From NCBI GenBank assembly GCA_025399215.1, contig MU621270.1:1-35553 (forward strand): a stretch of DNA of 35,553 bases, written 5' to 3'. The notes beneath the pieces were generated by a model. That model did no database searches. It worked only from the letters and a program-made list of their open reading frames with translations, and had not been told where the DNA came from. Origin of the DNA: Globomyces pollinis-pini (Eukaryota > Chytridiomycota > Chytridiomycetes > Rhizophydiales > Globomycetaceae). Positions within the stretch are counted from its first letter, which is position 1. The number at the start of each line of letters is the position of its first letter. The translations under genes were made by a program, and so were the position numbers. Shown here piece by piece: positions 29,699 through 35,553 of this stretch.

Positions 29699-30394
29699 AT
29701 GTTTAACGTATTAACTTCTTTAAATCACTGGGGGATCTACTTTCATTACCTCATAATCAATTGTTTATGGGCCTTTTTCACTTTCACATTTACTGTATCT
29801 TCTATTTCGGTTTCCATCCCACTACTAATTCTGTTTCCTATTGGATTCGCAGTGTTTTGTCTCTCTTGTCTCTGTATACAACTTTTTGAAAAATTTGAAG
29901 TGTTCTTGTACAGTCTCTACTATGTTCCAAACCTGAGCTATCAAATGATTGATAATGGTGAATCAAGTATACCACTACTACAACAGGAGCAACAGGAGTT
30001 TTCTAATCAATCTACCACGTTATTTGACGCATCCGAACGTCCAAATCGTACTACCGATGAACACCAAGGGATAGTTGCTCAAATGAAAGATTTGATATCA
30101 AGAGAAGCAACTTGGACTTTGATGGTGTACTATTCAGTATACAAGCTGCCCTCTGCAACCATCATGTTTGCATTGACCGCTGTAATACTCACTCCACTAT
30201 TAAACTACTTTGAAATCATTCCCTCTTCAGATATATTCCTGCAATTTTGTCATTGGTTGTCCATATCTACTTCCATCGGTTATCTGATTTGGTGTGGTAT
30301 ATCCATGCTTGCCTTGCCATTTATACTAATAATTTGTGGTCAGATATATATTATGGAACGACGTTTCCTTAAAGTTACACAATCCAATTGCTAA
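29699..30394 (+). CDS. Four-helix membrane protein B (sensor-domain-like), paralogue of gene A
   Basis: Single exon, 231 aa. Layout as in protein A: two membrane hairpins (about 11-60 and 140-220) and a shorter polar loop. Near-identical blocks include YYSVYKLPSA, AVILTPLLNYF, FLQFCHWL, ISTSIGYLIW and CGQIYIMERRFLKV. The first half is more diverged, and the loop differs in length. IPLLQ in the loop matches TPLLQ in A, but the acidic residue sits one place farther away, so the sorting signal is weaker. It ends 134 bp from the convergent gene at 30529. Confidence 0.72.
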   Translation: MFNVLTSLNHWGIYFHYLIINCLWAFFTFTFTVSSISVSIPLLILFPIGFAVFCLSCLCIQLFEKFEVFLYSLYYVPNLSYQMIDNGESSIPLLQQEQQEFSNQSTTLFDASERPNRTTDEHQGIVAQMKDLISREATWTLMVYYSVYKLPSATIMFALTAVILTPLLNYFEIIPSSDIFLQFCHWLSISTSIGYLIWCGISMLALPFILIICGQIYIMERRFLKVTQSNC

Positions 30395-30528
30395 ATATAA
30401 TAAATTTATTATAACGAATCTATTTCCAGTATAAAAGTCAACCTGATAGATTCAAAGTAGTGGTCTAATGTACAAAATTACGTTCCATCTATTCTTCCCA
30501 ATAATGTTCAGACGGCTATATAACAATG

Positions 30529-31704
30529 TTAAAGAATCAAATCGTCGTCCAGCGGCTGATGTATTCGTATTGTTCGTTTTTGAACGATTTTATTGTGATT
30601 CAAAGGGTTTGATTGACTTTCATTTAAAGCCAAATTTGTATTTGATTGAAAAGATTTGGAATTTGATTTCAATACTTGATAAAACCAATGTGTTAGTGAC
30701 CAAGAAAATCTCCCCATTGTCCAAAAACTCATCACACTTGTTAATAATATCACCCAAACCAAACTAAATCCAATCAGTACTCCTCCAAGAATAGGAATTC
30801 TAAAATGTATGTGATAAACCCATCGGAAAATGAACGGAGTGGTGTAAGATGTCAAGTACAAGCTAATCAATAGAACAACTAGTGATCGACAACTTAAAAA
30901 CGTTCGATGTGTTTTCAATTGACGGTAGAATCGTATATATGACACTCTTGAAATCGATACTTGATATCCAATACAGATAGACAAAGCAAATAATACTAGC
31001 GATGATACAATTGAACCCATCCGAGATCGTAATAATATAGGAAATAATTCCACAATAGGGATAATATTTATCCCTATAAATGAAATTAATGTAAAGATTA
31101 TAGCATATCCCGCTGTTTTGGCATCATGAACAGTATGTAAACTTTTAACAGAAGAATTCAAATCATCCACCGAAATATTATCCTTGATTCCACTTTTAGA
31201 TTCAGTAGTTGATTGTAATAAAGGATTTTCTTTTGAAATGGATTCAAAAGATTCTGAAGGTGGTTGAGAAAAATTTGGTTGTGAATAATAACTGGAGTAA
31301 TTTGATGGGGTATGGTTTCGAGTAGGTGGATGTGGTATGTCATCCAGATTTGAGTTTGGAGATGAATATAAATCATCTGGAGTGAGTGTTGGTGAATAAG
31401 CTCGAATCGTTTCATTATCGTCATCGGTACTTTCATGATCAGAGATATCGTGTATAGGTAAATCCATATGATAAGGTAAATGACTTTGACGAATAGAATG
31501 TGAATGATAATCATGATAATCCAGATCATTAATTTGAGTTTTGAACCTATTATAGTTTATATTCATAGGATCTTCTTCCTCATCCAGTTCTAGGGGGTAT
31601 TTTTGAGTTGGTGATGATATTCTTTTGAATGAATAACTCAATGATGTAGTTTTCAGTGGTGATTCGGATCTGGAATCTCGCTTATTGTAATAAGAATAAT
31701 TCAT
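30529..31704 (-). CDS. Four-helix membrane protein with long disordered N-terminus, unknown
   Basis: Single exon, 391 aa. Residues 1-195 are hydrophilic, rich in Ser, Asp, His and Tyr, with many SP or TP sites for proline-directed kinases. Four hydrophobic helices follow: about 198-222, 228-250, 268-292 and 300-324, with basic loops (RFYRQLKTHRTF). A 65-residue polar tail ends in DDDLIL. I do not recognise the family. The start ATG at 31704 has no TATA box at the usual distance. The long tail and membrane end suggest a regulated endomembrane or plasma-membrane protein. Confidence 0.7.
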   Translation of the reverse strand: MNYSYYNKRDSRSESPLKTTSLSYSFKRISSPTQKYPLELDEEEDPMNINYNRFKTQINDLDYHDYHSHSIRQSHLPYHMDLPIHDISDHESTDDDNETIRAYSPTLTPDDLYSSPNSNLDDIPHPPTRNHTPSNYSSYYSQPNFSQPPSESFESISKENPLLQSTTESKSGIKDNISVDDLNSSVKSLHTVHDAKTAGYAIIFTLISFIGINIIPIVELFPILLRSRMGSIVSSLVLFALSICIGYQVSISRVSYIRFYRQLKTHRTFLSCRSLVVLLISLYLTSYTTPFIFRWVYHIHFRIPILGGVLIGFSLVWVILLTSVMSFWTMGRFSWSLTHWFYQVLKSNSKSFQSNTNLALNESQSNPLNHNKIVQKRTIRIHQPLDDDLIL

Positions 31705-31921
31705 TCGATTTTCTTTAATGCTCTTTGATCAATTTTTGGCTAGATTCTTGATTGATCTGTTGTTCTGTTGTTGATTGTTTTTATGAAAAGAGCGTCGAGT
31801 TCGTAAATGAGAGTCAGGTGGGTCGTACGATTTCAACCATAGATCTACGTCCCTTTAACGATACTTCATTAAAGATACTTGAATTGAGTATGGTTTATGC
31901 AGAAAAATATATTATTGAATG

Positions 31922-32321
31922 CTATGAATTACACAATAAGCTTTGAACTGTTATTCGATGAGGATTGAACGATTTACTTTCAACAATTATCGCCATATTC
32001 TCTTTTTCAATACATGTATTGACACAGGCTAGCAAGGCTGTTAGCTTGTTGTTTGATTCGGGTGTGTCTTTTAACCCCTTGTCAAGTCTACTCGATGCTT
32101 TTTTGACCGTCATCACCGTTTTGGTATAATTATATTTTCTTGGGTTTAAATACTAATAAATTTAGTTGGATATAAAAGTGTACCTTTCCCAAGTAAAACT
32201 TTTGGAGTTGGGACATACTTTTATCTTGCAATTGTAATCCAACTTTGAATAGTAGATATTCGAAATTAGTTTTAAACTGTTCTAGTTTTTGGCTGGTTAT
32301 TGGATCATTTATATCCTTCAT
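31922..32321 (-). CDS. Unrecognised two-exon gene, copy 1 of a tandem family
   Basis: Exons 32321-32184 and 32152-31922; one 31-nt intron; 122 aa. It matches copy 2 (33572-33965) along its length: FKTNFEYLLFKVG, QLQDKS, KYL-PRK across the splice junction, ALL--VN-CIE-EN and NP-RITV-SLLCN. The intron is in the same place (after codon 46, phase 0) and has the same length in both. That two diverged copies keep the frame on both sides of the intron is strong evidence for coding. No known domain, signal peptide or membrane segment is visible; the middle part is basic. TATAAATT lies 38 bp upstream. Confidence 0.72.
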
Positions 32322-32351
32322 TGTAAGCAATGGGCATACTTCTGGACTGAA

Positions 32352-32359
32352 AATTTATA
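32352..32359 (-). promoter_or_regulatory. TATA box of family copy 1
   Basis: TATAAATT on the minus strand, 38 bp upstream of ATG 32321. Confidence 0.45.
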
Positions 32360-32829
32360 CAAATATCTTACTCATAATGATGTCCGTGAAATTTTGATCT
32401 CAGTTGGCGTCGGTGTTCTCATTTGAGACAACAACATTTCAATTTGAGTGCTGGAATCCATTAAAAATCCTTCATTGTCAAGTGCTTATTGTATTCATTT
32501 GGATGCTGTAAAGTTTTAATCAGAAAAACTCTATTTAGGAATACGGAAAACACCTTGATGACCAGGTCAAAGTTTGATCGAAGTCACAAAGTCACCGTTC
32601 ATATAAAGTCAAAAGTGGTAGCCTATTAAACCTGTTGTTTTAATAACTGTCAAAGTAATTACTGATTAGAATCACAATTTCGACCAAATCCATAATCTTC
32701 AAAAAAAGACAGACTTTGTATAGATCAACCACTCTACTTTATGTAGCTACACCCATACTACAATATACTTCTGTTTCTCTCTGAAAGAATTGTTTTTTGA
32801 AAGTATTGTTGATCGCACTTGTATGTTGA

Positions 32830-32925
32830 TTTCGCAATTTTTTCCTCCTTTTAAAGTATCATATGACTAATGCTTATTCATTTTGAATTATGGAATGGTT
32901 AGGTTTGGGATTTGGAATTATGAAA
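32830..32925 (+). repeat. Duplicated promoter and start region, copy 1
   Basis: A T-rich stretch, then CATTTTGAATTATG and a reading frame starting MEWLGLGFG at 32890. The same arrangement recurs at 34640-34735, where the frame starts MKYFGIGLG. Changes are mostly conservative, as if a first exon had been under selection. Both frames stop after 20-25 codons, so these are probably remains of a lost gene or first exons I could not extend. Confidence 0.4.
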
Positions 32926-33281
32926 TCAGGTATGTTCAATTGGTTCCGCATGAAATTATCATCATAACACAAGTCATCAATGACCAAGAATTACATGACG
33001 GTTGAGTTGATCTCCAATACTGATAAGTACACTCATTTAAAATGACCAATTGAAGAATATCGTCACGGTTTTAGCTCTTTTACCACTTTTACTGTTGACT
33101 CTGTAAAGTCAAACGATTTGTTAAGCCTGAACATTACTAGCACACACATGGCAGTCTACAATCAAATTCATGAATTTCGAATACTCAATGTATTAAATTA
33201 ATTTGTATCAAAAGGGAATTCGGAACACTATATTAAGTTGATGGTGGGTATTAGGTATTTTTGTGACCCACTTGAGTAAAA

Positions 33282-33361
33282 AATCTTTGCTTCGACACTG
33301 AATGATTTTATAACGCTGCCTAAACTGCAGTCAATAGGCCTATGAGTGTCGAAGAAATATT
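33282..33361. repeat. Inverted repeat of about 80 bp
   Basis: Perfect 10-bp arms CTTCGACACT (33290-33299) and AGTGTCGAAG (33345-33354) extend to about 17 bp with one bulge and one mismatch. The 45-base interior contains the palindrome ATAGGCCTAT. It could be a tiny MITE-like element or an RNA hairpin. Confidence 0.45.
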
Positions 33362-33571
33362 AACTTCAAATTAATAATACTTTGAAGCAATATGTCCCAC
33401 ACTGAAGATATACGCAATACTATCGATTTTATCCGCAACAATTATTCAGAGAGACTCACAAACTGGTACCAATTTCTACTTTGAATACTAATGTGCAAAC
33501 TGAACACTCCTCTGTAAACTTAAAACGATATGACAGTATAATTTTTTTAGAATAATAAAGTATATTAAATG

Positions 33572-33965
33572 TCATGTATTACATAATAGACTTTCCACTG
33601 TAATTCGATTAGGATTACATGATCTATTTTCATATCCTTTCTTTAAATTTTCCATTTCAATACATCTATTGACATGTGTTAGCAGGGCAGCAAGATTGTA
33701 ACTCGGACTAGTTCTGCGTCTATTCACCTTTCCAGCTCTGTTGTTGACGTTTCCTATTTGCCATGTTCTATTCATGCATTTTCTTGGTTGCAAATACTAA
33801 TACCAGTCAGCCGGTTATTCAAATTACCTTGTGGGCGTATAACTTTTCGATCTGTGTGATACTCTTATCTTGCAATTGGAAACCAACTTTGAATAGTAAA
33901 TATTCAAAATTAGTTTTAAACTGTGCTACTTGATTTGTTGTTAGAGTATTGTTAAAATCATTCAT
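33572..33965 (-). CDS. Unrecognised two-exon gene, copy 2 of a tandem family
   Basis: Exons 33965-33828 and 33796-33572; one 31-nt intron; 120 aa. It is the paralogue of the gene at 31922-32321 in the same orientation, 1.65 kb away. The N-terminal 46 residues and the last 45 are well conserved; the basic middle (NNRAGKVNRRR) is not. Cysteines near the end (RCIE, SCNP, LLCN) are partly shared. TATATA lies 37 bp upstream of the ATG. Function unknown; it may belong to a lineage-specific family with more copies outside the window. Confidence 0.72.
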
Positions 33966-33996
33966 TTCAAATTATTGTCGATTTTGCTGGCTAAAA

Positions 33997-34002
33997 TATA
34001 TA
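33997..34002 (-). promoter_or_regulatory. TATA box of family copy 2
   Basis: TATATA, 37 bp upstream of ATG 33965. Confidence 0.4.
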
Positions 34003-34639
34003 ATTCATTATGATGCCTCAAGTGAAGAATCCAGATCGTGGTGAATGTCTGTGCTGATTCCCGACAAGAACAATAAATTACTATCCCAGAAGGGTTTTCG
34101 CAAAACTGTCATCTTCCAAATTACCATACTAATAGACTACTTAATTGTCAATTGGTGATCGGTTGAAAGGGTAGAATGGTAATGAGATAATAAGGATAAG
34201 GCGAAAGTTGATGTTGAAAACTTCAAATCGGATCGAGCAGCCGGTCACAAATTCTTCCGTTATCTTAACACATGGATTCATCAAAAGCAATCAAAACTAC
34301 TATTTCAACAGTTGTGATTAATATATTCGTAAATGGCTTGCTACCTAAAGATTTGGGTGAACAACAATTGATAATGTTGGTACTGAACACAGCCATGACA
34401 CAACCACCTCTTGAATTACATTTGGGATCTAGATATCAATTACATCGGGTAAACCGACGTAGTGACTTTTATCTTGATTGTCATTTCATCAGGCATCCCC
34501 TGTTGGGTATCAGATCGAAATGGGACTAAGCGAGCCTTTTTACTGTCAAAATAGTACCGATTGGATTCTTTATAGTATAAAGCACCATGCTTTATAATCT
34601 AGAGAATCTTCAATGTTTCTGTCATCACAAGGTCTCAAA

Positions 34640-34735
34640 CAACACTTTTTTTTCACCCCTTTTAACGATGATTTGACTCATCCAACATCATTTTGAATCA
34701 TGAAATATTTTGGAATTGGACTTGGAAGGCCATCA
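34640..34735 (+). repeat. Duplicated promoter and start region, copy 2
   Basis: Counterpart of 32830-32925: T-rich stretch, CATTTTGAATCATG, and a frame starting MKYFGIGLG at 34700. Together with the two family genes it shows that a block of about 1.7 kb was duplicated in tandem. Confidence 0.4.
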
Positions 34736-35553
34736 TTGGATATCCTATTCACATATCAATAATGGTACCACAGAAGAACTGATTTGAAGCAAATCGTTTC
34801 TATTACAGTAGAATTTATAGATCATGGGCCAGAATTTCGTTGGATGAAAATATCAATCACTTTCAAGTATACAGATATACCAATATCATTTAGTTTGATG
34901 GACTATATTCAAATATCTGTTAATTTTTTTGTGAACTGGATGAACTAAACATTTATGATTTAATATCCAAATATATTTTTTGTTCAAGCAAAGTTTGGAT
35001 ACATGATGATCGGACTTGAAACTAGTACTTACTGTATTGATTCGTTCAATTTTACTTTCACTAATAATTCAGTATTAACACATGGAATTTGTTGAACAAC
35101 AGATTTTCTCAGATTGTTTGCTATATCTCAAAACTAGGGTGATTTTGGTCTGCAACTTGAAGAGCAATGTAATAGTATGTCGAATTCACATTGGCTTGTA
35201 ATCATCGGAAAACTTTGTCCCCTCGTTATTTTTACACAAACAAAAGATTAAATTGGATTAAATCAAAAAATAACATGTACTGTCTCATTTAGAATTAATG
35301 ACTACGTAAATTCCATTATTGGAATGTTTGAAATTCCAAAAAATATCTTATTCACAATTCAAACTGACATCTTTCACAATACCCAACCATACGTAATACT
35401 TGAAATAAGACAACGATGGGATAAATTGTAAATTGTCAAGATTCATGGATCTTTATTGAATAGACGTCAAGAAGATGAAGATTAGAATTGTATCCTGTCC
35501 AACAATAACCGTCTATTGACTTGATCACATTTTTGAATGAAACGGTTCAAATG

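Larger units (their letters stand above)
32322..33571. other. Intergenic region between the two family copies
   Basis: Contains the promoter of copy 1, a short start-codon region at 32830-32925 homologous to 34640-34735, and an inverted repeat of about 80 bp (33282-33361). No intact gene is seen. Confidence 0.5.
33966..35553. other. Terminal gene-free region
   Basis: Holds the promoter of copy 2 and the second start-region repeat. An 85-codon ATG frame at 34272-34529 has no domain, no TATA box and no counterpart in copy 1, so I do not call it. Small inverted repeats: TATAAAGC-ACCAT-GCTTTATA (34576-34596) and TTGGAAT/ATTCCAA (35319-35339). Confidence 0.45.

Noticed and set aside
34272..34529. 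85-codon ATG frame
   Set aside because: No TATA box, no domain, and no counterpart in the duplicated block.
1..35553. CRISPR arrays, insertion sequences, rRNA genes and known viral genes
   Set aside because: None was seen on reading both strands; no transposase, reverse transcriptase or capsid-like frame is present.

Overview
The window is eukaryotic nuclear DNA, AT-rich, with genes on both strands and frequent tiny spliceosomal introns. I reconstructed 27 GT-AG introns in ten genes; 26 of them are 26-37 nt long. The gene set points to a fungus: PCL/Pho80-type cyclins, a PHO84-type phosphate permease, YPC1-type alkaline ceramidases, an Mpo1-type protein and a YRB30-type Ran-binding protein. 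LITAF proteins, a tartrate-resistant-type acid phosphatase and a possible Crinkler-type relic fit an early-diverging (non-Dikarya) lineage. I cannot name the species. The standard genetic code fits every model.

Layout. 0.4-6.6 kb: secreted purple acid phosphatase (+), long gene-free stretch, PCL cyclin (+), Mpo1-type protein (-), PHO84-type phosphate transporter (-). 7.0-10.2 kb: alkaline ceramidase 1 (+), ketopantoate reductase (+), alkaline ceramidase 2 (-). 10.6-12.8 kb: leucine-rich-repeat protein (+) and a CCCH finger plus DEDDy 3'-5' exonuclease (+). 12.9-15.6 kb: beta-lactamase-fold serine hydrolase (-) and a nucleoredoxin-like protein (-). 16.1-17.8 kb: PDK1-type kinase with C-terminal PH domain (+). 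18.1-20.8 kb: secreted orphan, broken Crinkler-like relic, small tail-anchored protein, second cyclin (-). 22.5-31.7 kb: YRB30-type Ran-binding protein, then an inverted arrangement of two paralogous gene pairs (four-helix membrane protein and LITAF protein) with an MFS transporter, then a four-helix membrane protein. 31.9-35.5 kb: a tandemly duplicated block carrying two copies of an unrecognised two-exon gene.

Three themes stand out. (1) Phosphate: phosphatase, cyclin and permease lie within 6.2 kb. (2) Sphingolipid: two ceramidases, an Mpo1-type enzyme and a PDK1/Pkh-type kinase lie within about 13 kb. (3) Duplication: five pairs of related genes lie in 35 kb. Ten genes also carry a TATA element only 26-38 bp upstream of the start codon, which implies very short or absent 5' leaders. 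Protein-family calls rest on motifs read by eye; no database search was run.
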